Assembly (NCBI GenBank): GCA_017405805.1
Contig: JAFQZU010000035.1
Span: 1 to 64,000 of the forward strand
DNA from: Lachnospiraceae bacterium
GTDB taxonomy: Bacteria; Bacillota; Clostridia; Lachnospirales; Lachnospiraceae
Reading direction: 5' to 3'
DNA length: 64,000 bases
Shown here: in pieces, positions 57,146-64,000 of the stretch
Numbering within the stretch: the first letter of the stretch is position 1
Layout: each line of letters opens with the position of its first letter
Translations under genes and position numbers: made by a program
The notes under the pieces: generated by a model
Database searches by the model: none
Seen by the model: only the letters and a program-made list of their open reading frames with translations
What the model was told of the DNA's origin: nothing

Positions 57146-58166
57146 TTTCAGCTTCCTCTTCGTATTCCTCTTCGGCTTTCTCATAGTCGCCGATCGGTTC
57201 CGTTATCCCCAAAAACTCCTCGAGGCACAGATCGTGCTCCCAGATATACTCCGCGGCTTCATATCCCACATACCGGTAGTGCCACGGCTCGTACCCGATG
57301 CCCGTGAGATCTTCCTTATCCCTGGGATAGCGGAGAATGAAACCGTATCGCCAGCAGTTCTCCATGAGCCACTGCTGTGTCTCCGTATCCTCCTGTTCGT
57401 CGTCCAGTCTCTGGTTTCCCTCGGAGACGATGTCCGCCGCAAGGCCGATCTCATGCTCGCTGGTGCCCGGAATGGCAACGGACTCAGCCGTCAGCTCGAT
57501 CGCTTCATCCTCGGAATATCCCTGTCTCTCGAACTTGCGCACATCCGCCTCGAAAAGCCGCTCCTGCTTGTCGATGGGCCTGTATCCGGAACAGACGATG
57601 GGCACATATCCCTCGTCCCGGCAGTCCTGCAGCATCTCTTCCAGGTCATCGGCGACGCGTTCATCGATCCTCTGCCAGTCATCCGTATCGACCAGCTCAA
57701 ATTCATAGTCCTCCGGGATCAGGTGCTCCTTGTTGACCAGGATCAGGTTCCAGTCATCCAGGGACATCCCCAGTCTCTCATAGGGCTCCAGCTCCGCCGG
57801 CGCCTCCTCCAGCTGCTCTTCCTCCTGCAGGATCTGGTCGATCTCGATCTGCTCCTCCAGCGGCGTTTCGTCCTTCCCGCCGGCCGCAAGGCGTTCGCCT
57901 GCCTTCGAGACCGTCGGTGCATTTTCCGAAGCTGCCGGCATGACCTGCGCGACGATCGTGCTCTTCTGCGCCATCTCGCTGAAAGCGCTCGGAGTTCCCG
58001 CTGTCACTGCCGCAGTTTTGTCTTCTGCCGCACTCTCTGCAGGCGCGGGTTCCGGGTCCGGACTGCCTGCAGCAAAAGCTGCCGTACCCGCGATGACCAG
58101 GATGCAAAAACCGGCGGCGGCGTCCCGTACTGACGGTTTGTATGGGTGTTTGGCCGAATCAATCAT
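57138..58166 (-). CDS. VanY-type D-alanyl-D-alanine carboxypeptidase
   Basis: 342 residues. N-terminal membrane/signal segment (about 16-33), an Ala/Glu-rich linker to about 130, then the LAS-peptidase domain: SGYRPIDKQERLF, SEHEIGLAAD with His238 and Asp245, and EPWHYRYVG with Glu293 and His296, all zinc or catalytic residues. Trims the terminal D-Ala from muropeptides. No vanA/vanH/vanX genes are near, so this is cell-wall maintenance, not resistance. First gene of the run down to hslO. Confidence 0.93.
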   Translation of the reverse strand: MIDSAKHPYKPSVRDAAAGFCILVIAGTAAFAAGSPDPEPAPAESAAEDKTAAVTAGTPSAFSEMAQKSTIVAQVMPAASENAPTVSKAGERLAAGGKDETPLEEQIEIDQILQEEEQLEEAPAELEPYERLGMSLDDWNLILVNKEHLIPEDYEFELVDTDDWQRIDERVADDLEEMLQDCRDEGYVPIVCSGYRPIDKQERLFEADVRKFERQGYSEDEAIELTAESVAIPGTSEHEIGLAADIVSEGNQRLDDEQEDTETQQWLMENCWRYGFILRYPRDKEDLTGIGYEPWHYRYVGYEAAEYIWEHDLCLEEFLGITEPIGDYEKAEEEYEEEAENE

Positions 58167-58199
58167 AGATGTCCTCTCGTTCAGGTGTGTATTCAGCCT

Positions 58200-58228
58200 A
58201 TTGTAGCATTTTTTCGTTTACTGCACAA
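58200..58228 (-). promoter_or_regulatory. Promoter of the vanY-like operon
   Basis: Minus strand TTGTGC (58223-58228), 17-bp spacer, TACAAT (58200-58205), about 35 bp before the ATG. Confidence 0.6.
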
Positions 58229-58392
58229 ATATACGTTTTGTTTTCCGACTTTTGTTATACGACAAATCTGTCTCATACAACAGCGGCAAGGCGAAGAAGG
58301 CTGCTAAGCTTGAATTAAGGTTTGACTGTTAGGATTTTATGCAGGAACCGCAAAACTGACAGCTTTTAAGATTTGAAAGGAGGCACACAGCT

Positions 58393-59394
58393 ATGCAGCT
58401 CAGAAAACGGACTTTCTTATATATCGCCTGCCTTCTGGCATTTACGACGTATGCAGCGCTGGATACGTTTGCGATCCGGGATGTGTATATGACCGAGGCG
58501 GCGACGATCAATGAGGCGTTGTTTGAGGAGGAAGCAGAGAATTCTGATGCGGAGGCGGAAACCATTGCTTCCGACAAGGCGGCGGAAGTCCCTGATGCAG
58601 ATGCGGAGACAGCACCGGCAGAGACGCCGGCTGCAGCGCTGACGACCGGCGCGCAGACGGCAAACGGCGGTACGGTCATCGGAACCTACCAGAATGAAAA
58701 TATTTCCATCACGCTCAGCCAGTATGACGTGAGCGGGACCGCCGTCTATGCGGCGGATGTGACCCTCAGCTCGGCACAATATCTCAAGACCGCTTTTGCT
58801 GACGACGCCTACGGGAAGAACATCACGGACAAGACATCCGCCATCGCCGAGGACAACGACGCGATCCTGGCGATCAACGGCGACTACTACGGCGCCCGCG
58901 AGGCGGGGTACGTCATCCGCAACGGCGTTCTTTACCGGGAAACGGCGGACGACGAGGAGATCCTGTGCATCTATGCGGACGGCACGATGGACGTGATCAA
59001 TGCCTCCGAGGCCAGCGCGCAGACGCTTTTGAACAGCGGCGTCTGGCAGGCCTTCAGCTTCGGTCCGGCCCTGGTGGAGGAAGGAGAGATCGCCGTCACG
59101 ACAGACGAGGAAGTGGGACGGGCCAAAGCCAGCAATCCCCGCACTGCCATCGGCATGGTCGATCCGCTGCACTATGTTATGGTCGTGTCGGACGGAAGGA
59201 CCGACGAGAGCGAGGGCCTGTCTTTGTATGAACTGAGTGAATTTATGAAGAGCCTCGGCGTTTCGACCGCCTACAACCTCGACGGCGGCGGCTCCTCCAC
59301 GATGGTGTTCCAGGGCGAACTGATCAACAATCCGACCAGTTCCGGAAAGAGTATCAAGGAAAGGAAGGTGAGCGACATTGTATATATCGGATGA
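58393..59394 (+). CDS. Secreted phosphodiester glycosidase (NAGPA family)
   Basis: 333 residues. Signal peptide or anchor at 6-22, a short Glu/Ala-rich linker, then the NAGPA domain: AINGDYYG, GVLYRE, SFGPALVEEG, NPRTAIGM and LDGGGSSTMVF. Related enzymes remove GlcNAc from phosphodiester-linked sugars and act on wall or exopolysaccharide. AAAGGAGG precedes the ATG. Seven bases separate it from the next gene. Confidence 0.93.
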   Translation: MQLRKRTFLYIACLLAFTTYAALDTFAIRDVYMTEAATINEALFEEEAENSDAEAETIASDKAAEVPDADAETAPAETPAAALTTGAQTANGGTVIGTYQNENISITLSQYDVSGTAVYAADVTLSSAQYLKTAFADDAYGKNITDKTSAIAEDNDAILAINGDYYGAREAGYVIRNGVLYRETADDEEILCIYADGTMDVINASEASAQTLLNSGVWQAFSFGPALVEEGEIAVTTDEEVGRAKASNPRTAIGMVDPLHYVMVVSDGRTDESEGLSLYELSEFMKSLGVSTAYNLDGGGSSTMVFQGELINNPTSSGKSIKERKVSDIVYIG

Positions 59395-59401
59395 TCCTTT
59401 G

Positions 59402-59758
59402 ATGAAAAGTGCTTTTGGATGTTTTGGAGGCGCCGTGTTCTGCATTCTGTTCGGAGCGGTCTATGAACTGTTCAGCCACGAAGTCTACTCCTACTGGATG
59501 ATCTATGCTTTCGCCATTCCGCTCCTTCTGGGCTTTCTTCCGCAGATCCTCCTGGCGCTGCGCAGCAGCGTCCGGCCGCGTGAGATGTCCGTCTGGGCCT
59601 GGAACGCCGGCATAGCGGCTATGACCGTGGGGTGCATCTTCAAGGGCGTGCTGGACATCTACGGGACGACCAATCCTCTGCTCCTTGTGTATCCTGCGGC
59701 GGCGGTCATCCTGATGCTGATCGGAGGGGTGACGGGAGGGATTTCCCTGGCAGAATAG
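59402..59758 (+). CDS. Small four-span membrane protein, unknown
   Basis: 118 residues from the ATG at 59402 (the frame extends to a TTG at 59378, overlapping the glycosidase). Four hydrophobic segments, including CFGGAVFCILFGAVYELFSH at the N-terminus. It looks like the small Clostridia family found next to NAGPA proteins. Co-transcribed with the glycosidase. The function is not known. Confidence 0.75.
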   Translation: MKSAFGCFGGAVFCILFGAVYELFSHEVYSYWMIYAFAIPLLLGFLPQILLALRSSVRPREMSVWAWNAGIAAMTVGCIFKGVLDIYGTTNPLLLVYPAAAVILMLIGGVTGGISLAE

Positions 59759-59776
59759 AGCTGAAGAGTCAAGTCT

Positions 59777-60925
59777 TTACTTCAACGCTTTCTGATTTCT
59801 CACATCCACCACTGTCACTGCCAACAGCAGCACGATCAGCACAAAAATGGCCATCATCCCTCTGCGGATATCCCACAGGTCGGCCAGCACGCCGATCAGG
59901 CTCGGCATGAAGGTGGAGACAAGGCCGGGTATGACGATCAGCATTCCCATACACATGGAGTATTTTTCCAGCATATCGCCGACGTCGCCGATCGCTGTGC
60001 CGTACATGCCGCCCATGAAGAGTCCGAGTCCCACGGAGCCGATGGTCACGGGAACGATCGAACCGCCAAAGATGAAGAGAGTAAAACTCACCGCGACGCC
60101 GATCGACATGACCATGAGCATCTGCGCCGGTTTGAACCGGGTGCTCAGGACGGAGCAGGCAAGCCTTCCCGCCAGGACTGCCACCCACAGGAGAACGGAG
60201 AGCATCTGAGCCCTGCCCTCATTTACAAGTCCCGTGTCCACATAGAAGGTCACAAGGAAGCCCATGATACAGGCCTCGATGGCCATATAGCAGGAGAGGA
60301 AAACGGCGCAGATCCAGAATACTTTGCTGCGGAAGAAGCCAAAGTCGGCCCCTCCTTTTTGATCGGCGACGGGATAATCTCCCGCTCCGATCTTCATTCC
60401 AAGCGAATAGATCAGGATGAGCCCGGCAAAGACGATCTCGACCATGAAGGCTCTTCTCCAGTTGCTGCCGCAGGCCGCCGCGATCAGCGGTGCGATGCAG
60501 GCGCCGATGGCAAAACAAGCCTGCAGAAAATTGAGAAGGGACGCACTGTTTCCGGATATACTGCTCACGATCGCATTGTTGTAATTCCCGCAGGCGCCCT
60601 TGCTTATGCCGGTCATCAGCATGGCGCACAGCAGAAGGAACGGGTTCCCGGTGAGCATGATCACTATGAGGCCGATCAGGGCCAGATTGAGCAGGATGAT
60701 GTAACTGTTTTTGATGCCGATCTTCCTTGGAAGAAGCGGTGCCGTGACGCCGGCAACAAAATAGCCGGCCGACTGCAGTCCCATCATGATGCCGCTCAGC
60801 CTGTAGCTCAGCCCGTATTCCGCCCTGATCAGGGGCAGAACGGCGCCGATCAGAAGAAGATATACGCCGAGTGAGGTCTGGTTGAGAAACAATGCAAGTA
60901 AAAGGCGTTTTTTGGCACGTGTCAT
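59777..60925 (-). CDS. MFS transporter
   Basis: 382 residues from the ATG at 60925 (AGGGTGAAG upstream; the longer frame is the shadow of the upstream gene). Twelve membrane segments: LFLNQTSLGVYLLLIGAVLP at the start, GISKGACGNYNNAIVSSISG, and a second half typical of sugar/nucleoside or fosmidomycin-type MFS carriers. The substrate cannot be told. The preceding gene ends 1 bp before it. Confidence 0.9.
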   Translation of the reverse strand: MTRAKKRLLLALFLNQTSLGVYLLLIGAVLPLIRAEYGLSYRLSGIMMGLQSAGYFVAGVTAPLLPRKIGIKNSYIILLNLALIGLIVIMLTGNPFLLLCAMLMTGISKGACGNYNNAIVSSISGNSASLLNFLQACFAIGACIAPLIAAACGSNWRRAFMVEIVFAGLILIYSLGMKIGAGDYPVADQKGGADFGFFRSKVFWICAVFLSCYMAIEACIMGFLVTFYVDTGLVNEGRAQMLSVLLWVAVLAGRLACSVLSTRFKPAQMLMVMSIGVAVSFTLFIFGGSIVPVTIGSVGLGLFMGGMYGTAIGDVGDMLEKYSMCMGMLIVIPGLVSTFMPSLIGVLADLWDIRRGMMAIFVLIVLLLAVTVVDVRNQKALK

Positions 60926-60926
60926 G

Positions 60927-61358
60927 TTATTCTTCACCCTGTCCCTGTTTTTCCGGATCGCTCTCTGCTGCCGGTGCTGCCGATGCAGCCTCCGGGGCAG
61001 GTGCGTTTTCCGCGGCAGGCGCAGTCTCTGCAGCAGGTGCAGTCTCCGCAGCAGGCGCAGTCTCTGCGGCAGGCGCATTCTCCGCCGCCTCATCCTCGTC
61101 TTCGATCTCCTCTGGTTCTACGAAGGGCTCGTCTTTTTCCTGAAAATACTTCAGATCGATATAGTACCCGATCATGAAGCCGACGGCGGTCAGGACCAGC
61201 TTGAAGATGTCCCAGAAACCGCTCTCTACGCCAAAGAGTCCCTGCAGGATAGTGCCCACCGCGTAGCCAAGGACAAAACCGTAAAACTCCGATCTCGGAA
61301 TCGTGTTGAAGTAGAGCGTCTGGGTGCTGTGATATCCTTTTTTCTTGAACATATGCAT
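60927..61358 (-). CDS. Small two-span membrane protein with Ala/Glu/Pro repeat tail
   Basis: 143 residues from the ATG at 61358 (AAAAGGGGAG upstream). Hydrophobic region about 27-66 (two spans), then a Glu/Asp stretch and a repeat APAAETAPAAETAPAAE, ending in EKQGQGEE. Unknown family. Immediately upstream of the MFS gene, so possibly a partner. Confidence 0.7.
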   Translation of the reverse strand: MHMFKKKGYHSTQTLYFNTIPRSEFYGFVLGYAVGTILQGLFGVESGFWDIFKLVLTAVGFMIGYYIDLKYFQEKDEPFVEPEEIEDEDEAAENAPAAETAPAAETAPAAETAPAAENAPAPEAASAAPAAESDPEKQGQGEE

Positions 61359-61428
61359 ACTCCCCTTTTCGGTTTTAAATAACACTTATTCGGGTGAAAA
61401 AATCCGTCCTGCCCCGGCCGTACCTGAT

Positions 61429-61995
61429 TTACAGCCTCCACCCCGGCTTTCTTCCCGAGAGCGCGAACAGGATCACATCCGCAGCGCACAGTCCCAGCAG
61501 GATCAGGCAGACGGGATGCATCACGGAACGGTTTATCCATGTGACCGGCTTTGAGAGCAGCGGGATGATCATATAGATCAGGAGAAGTCCAGCCGCGCCG
61601 AAGACCATCACCGAGCGCGCACAGACGTAGCCGCCTATGTTGCCCCAGTTCCAGATCTCGACGTTGTAGTCCCAGAGCCTTGTGTGAAAGACCTCAAACA
61701 GGATCCATCCGGTGACCAGCTCCAGAAGGCCGGAAACGACGACACAGGAAAAGAAGACCGCTATGGGATTGGCCTTCAGCCGGTATACCAGCAGGGTAAA
61801 CAAGGCGCCGCCAAAAAAGTAGATCGGCACCCAGGGCCCGTAGGTCGATCCCCGCTTCACGAAGTAGCCCAGGTCGATCCGGTAGAACAGCACCTCATAG
61901 ATAAAGCCGAACACGCCGCTGCTCACCATGACCAGTATCAAAAGATCGATCGCGCCGGTCATATCAAAGCCATAGTCTTTCATCAAGGGTCCCAT
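61429..61995 (-). CDS. Putative ABC-type membrane protein (CmpB/DUF1113-like)
   Basis: 188 residues, about five membrane segments. Contains GFIYEVLFYRIDLGYFVKRGSTYGPWVPIYFFGG and WNIGGYVCARSV-type sequence found in CmpB-like proteins. Annotated elsewhere as a putative ABC permease, but no ATPase is near. GGGGAG precedes the ATG. It lies 29 bp after queC. Confidence 0.75.
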   Translation of the reverse strand: MGPLMKDYGFDMTGAIDLLILVMVSSGVFGFIYEVLFYRIDLGYFVKRGSTYGPWVPIYFFGGALFTLLVYRLKANPIAVFFSCVVVSGLLELVTGWILFEVFHTRLWDYNVEIWNWGNIGGYVCARSVMVFGAAGLLLIYMIIPLLSKPVTWINRSVMHPVCLILLGLCAADVILFALSGRKPGWRL

Positions 61996-62024
61996 ATCTT
62001 TCTCCCCTATTTCTTAAGATCTGT

Positions 62025-62705
62025 TCACAGCGCCGGATCTTCCACCCCGTTTGCCGCAAAGGCTTTGGCGCGGTCGAGGCAGGTGGCGCAGCGGCCGCAG
62101 GGCTTGTCCCCGCCTTCGTAGCAGGACCAGGTCAGCTCGTAGGGCACGCCCAGCTCCAATCCGATCTTCACCACGTCAGCCTTGGTGATCCCGACAAAAG
62201 GCGCCTCGATCCGAAGCTGGTGCCCGGATCCCTCCCAGATCGCTTCGCTCATGGCATTGTTGAAGACCTCGGAGCAATCCGGATAGGCCGCGCCCGCCGC
62301 GTCGTCCGCGTGGGCTCCGTAGTAGATCACGCCGCAGTCCTTGCTCAGCGCGATGCTGGCTGCCGTCGAGAGGAACAGACCGTTTCTGAAGGGTACGTAG
62401 GTGCTCACCGGTTTTGCCCCGCCCGTCTCTTTGATCTGCTCCGCGTAGCTCTCCTCGGGGATCTCCTCCGTGGACTGTTTGAGCAGGGAACAGTTGCTGT
62501 ACTGGAAGATCCTGGCGAGGTCCAGTGACAGGTGCTCCACGCCGTAATACTGCGCCACCGCGTCCGCCGCTTTGATCTCTTTATCGTGCTTTTGTCCGTA
62601 GGAAACCGACAGGGCAATCACATTATCTTTTCCGTATTTTCTGACGGCCATGGCCAGCGCCGTGGTCGAATCCAGCCCGCCGCTGGACAGTACGAGTGCT
62701 TTCAT
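62025..62705 (-). CDS. queC: 7-cyano-7-deazaguanine synthase QueC
   Basis: 226 residues from the ATG at 62705. P-loop SSGGLDSTT (7-15), VSYGQKHDKEI, FRNGLFLSTAASIA and the zinc cluster CYEGGDKPCGRCATC near the C-terminus. Makes preQ0 from CDG in queuosine synthesis. A small hairpin (62732-62747, GAGGGA-GCAA-TCCCTC) lies in the 55-bp gap after folE. Confidence 0.97.
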   Translation of the reverse strand: MKALVLSSGGLDSTTALAMAVRKYGKDNVIALSVSYGQKHDKEIKAADAVAQYYGVEHLSLDLARIFQYSNCSLLKQSTEEIPEESYAEQIKETGGAKPVSTYVPFRNGLFLSTAASIALSKDCGVIYYGAHADDAAGAAYPDCSEVFNNAMSEAIWEGSGHQLRIEAPFVGITKADVVKIGLELGVPYELTWSCYEGGDKPCGRCATCLDRAKAFAANGVEDPAL

Positions 62706-62760
62706 CTTCTTTATTATCTCCAATCTTTGACGAGGGAGCAATCCCTCATTTTCACGTATT

Positions 62761-63402
62761 TTAGCGAAGGTAAAGCTGCAGCGACGGATCCGTCCTGAAC
62801 CTGCCCCGGAGCTCCGCCGTGACTGTCTTTACGTCATTTTTTTTGATGCCCCTCGCGGACACACAGCTGTGTTTTCCCTCCAGCAGCACTGCCACGTCGC
62901 CGCTCCCGGATATCTCCGCGATGATGTCCGCGATGTCGCGGCCGATCCTTTCCTGCAGCTGCAGCCTTCTGCCCACCATGTCGCAGACGCGCGCGATCTT
63001 GGACAGACCGATGACCTTGCCGCACGGGATATAGGCCACGGTGGCCTTCATATCGTACATCAGGGCCATATGGTGCTCGCAGTAGGAAAACAGATCGATA
63101 TCCCGCATGACGACCACTCTGCCGGGTGCGGCGCTCTGCGTATATTCCTCTGCATCGCCGCAGGGAGCCTCCGCACTGTCCTCCAGCAGTGCGTGATCCG
63201 GCTCCTCGTCAAAACCCTCCGCGAAGGTCTTTCCGAACATCTCCGCGATCTCATGGTTGGAATAGTTCATCCCCGCAAAAACTTCCTCGTACATGTTCGC
63301 CACTCTCTGCGGGGTCTCGCGCAGACCTTCCCTGTCGGGGTCGTCTCCCAGGGCGGTGAGGATCCCTCTTATGTGTTCTTCGATTGCTTTTTTGTCGATC
63401 AT
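62761..63402 (-). CDS. folE: GTP cyclohydrolase I
   Basis: 213 residues from the ATG at 63402. [13 protein letters not shown] gives zinc ligands Cys108 and His111, with Cys180 in [19 protein letters not shown] and KHSC are conserved. About 18 residues (77-94) with Cys, Glu and Asp are inserted before the catalytic strand. The first step of both folate and queuosine pathways; here it is tied to queE and queC. One base separates it from the queE stop. Confidence 0.96.
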   Translation of the reverse strand: MIDKKAIEEHIRGILTALGDDPDREGLRETPQRVANMYEEVFAGMNYSNHEIAEMFGKTFAEGFDEEPDHALLEDSAEAPCGDAEEYTQSAAPGRVVVMRDIDLFSYCEHHMALMYDMKATVAYIPCGKVIGLSKIARVCDMVGRRLQLQERIGRDIADIIAEISGSGDVAVLLEGKHSCVSARGIKKNDVKTVTAELRGRFRTDPSLQLYLR

Positions 63403-63403
63403 A

Positions 63404-64000
63404 TCAAACGCCTCTCTTTTCCGGATCCCAGATAAACTTGTGGAGCTGCAGCTGGAGCCTCGAATCACACAGTCCGTTCCCAAGCAGGAAATCCACGATC
63501 CGCACCGGCTCGATGGCGCCGAATACCGGACTGAAGTACACGTGGCAGCGCCGCTCCAGGTCATACTCCCGGATCACCTGCAGGGCTCTCTCCAGATCCT
63601 GTGCGGATGCGGACACAAATTTGAGCGTATCCTCCTTTTGCAGCAGCTCCAGGTTCTCCTTGCGCATGGCCTCTTCCATCCCGCTGGAGGGAAGTTTGTA
63701 GTCCATGGTAAAGGTGAGCCGGCCGCCATAGCGCTCCGGATCCCGCTCTCTCATTTTCGCAAAGGGTGCCAGTTCCGCGGCGCCGTTGGTCTCGATCTCG
63801 ATCCGGACCTGCGGGAGCCCTGACAGCGCCTCCAAAAGCGCGGGCATTTCCCTCTGCAGAAGGGGCTCTCCTCCCGTCAGCGTGACGTTCTTCACGCCGG
63901 TTTTACTCACGAAGGCCGCCAGTTCCTGCGGCGTCTGCTCCGTATACGGACAGTCCGCCTCGTTGGCCCACATGGTGTCGCACCAGCTGCAGCGCAGATT
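63404..64000 (-). CDS. queE: 7-carboxy-7-deazaguanine synthase QueE, C-terminal part (runs off right edge)
   Basis: Radical SAM enzyme of the queuosine pathway. Inside the window are about 198 residues; the visible edge reads [13 protein letters not shown], the last CxxC of the cluster motif. Then TGGEPLLQ (SAM-binding), IEIETNG and DYKLPSSG. The N-terminal start and first Cys are beyond the edge. queE, folE and queC follow in this order; queD may lie further out. Confidence 0.93.
   Translation of the reverse strand, partial: NLRCSWCDTMWANEADCPYTEQTPQELAAFVSKTGVKNVTLTGGEPLLQREMPALLEALSGLPQVRIEIETNGAAELAPFAKMRERDPERYGGRLTFTMDYKLPSSGMEEAMRKENLELLQKEDTLKFVSASAQDLERALQVIREYDLERRCHVYFSPVFGAIEPVRIVDFLLGNGLCDSRLQLQLHKFIWDPEKRGV

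Noticed and set aside
57138..58166. Vancomycin resistance gene
   Set aside because: A single VanY-type carboxypeptidase without vanHAX or vanRS; this family is common in cell-wall maintenance.
62706..62760. preQ1 riboswitch before queC
   Set aside because: The gap has only a 6-bp hairpin and no preQ1 aptamer features; if present it would lie upstream of queE, outside the window.

Overview
The window reads as a chromosomal segment of a GC-rich member of the Bacillota (Clostridia), most like Lachnospiraceae. Supporting evidence: strong AGGAGG-type ribosome binding sites, TTGACA/TATAAT-type promoters, a split rpoBC / str-operon arrangement, a CBS-domain family II pyrophosphatase, KtrAB potassium uptake, XRE and LicD genes, and a YhaO/YhaN-type repair pair. 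Species cannot be named from this sequence alone. I see no rRNA, tRNA, CRISPR, prophage or transposase.

Left third, 1-17000, all minus strand: information-processing genes. In transcription order (right to left) these are rpmG-secE-nusG, rplK-rplA, a CapA-like gene inserted in the ribosomal cluster, the L10 leader with rplJ-rplL, rpoB-rpoC, then rpsL-rpsG-fusA-tuf (tuf runs off the left edge). Promoters, an L10 leader with attenuator, an L1-stalk mimic before rplK and several terminators can be read directly.

17000-34300: accessory cell-surface and signalling genes. These are an XRE regulator overlapping UDP-galactopyranose mutase; a three-gene unit of an orphan TrpX-like substrate-binding lipoprotein, an OmpR-type regulator and a histidine kinase; Nudix, membrane-tethered acylphosphatase and a secreted transglutaminase-like protein with 18 tandem Glu/Pro/Gln hexapeptides. 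On the plus strand follow a YhaO/YhaN-like nuclease/ATPase pair behind a 22-bp palindrome resembling a LexA box, and a phospholipase C-like gene with an Atg22-type transporter. A soluble hybrid histidine kinase follows on the minus strand.

34300-50600: LicD; a degenerate phosphoribosyltransferase-like protein; a KdpE/short-KdpD pair beside KtrA/KtrB with no kdpFABC; a cytoplasmic GH13 amylase; a Hanks-type Ser/Thr kinase in an operon with a 1220-residue Ig-like membrane protein; an alpha/beta hydrolase; a tiny ribbon-helix-helix protein; and an ADP-ribose-type Nudix enzyme.

50600-64000: L,D-transpeptidase with a small membrane protein; the run vanY-like, patatin, CBS pyrophosphatase, zinc-ribbon protein and Hsp33; a phosphodiester glycosidase; an MFS transporter; a CmpB-type membrane protein; and the queuosine genes queC, folE and queE (partial at the right edge).

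Themes: envelope remodelling (two peptidoglycan enzymes, LicD, Glf, CapA), K+ homeostasis and multiple signalling devices. At least nine proteins here, most of them secreted or membrane-bound, carry long Ala/Glu/Pro-rich tracts. The points I rate most worth following are the attenuator-like hairpin sitting on the ktrB ribosome binding site, the SOS-like operator of the repair pair, the transglutaminase with its Gln-periodic repeat, and the kinase/Ig-like pair.
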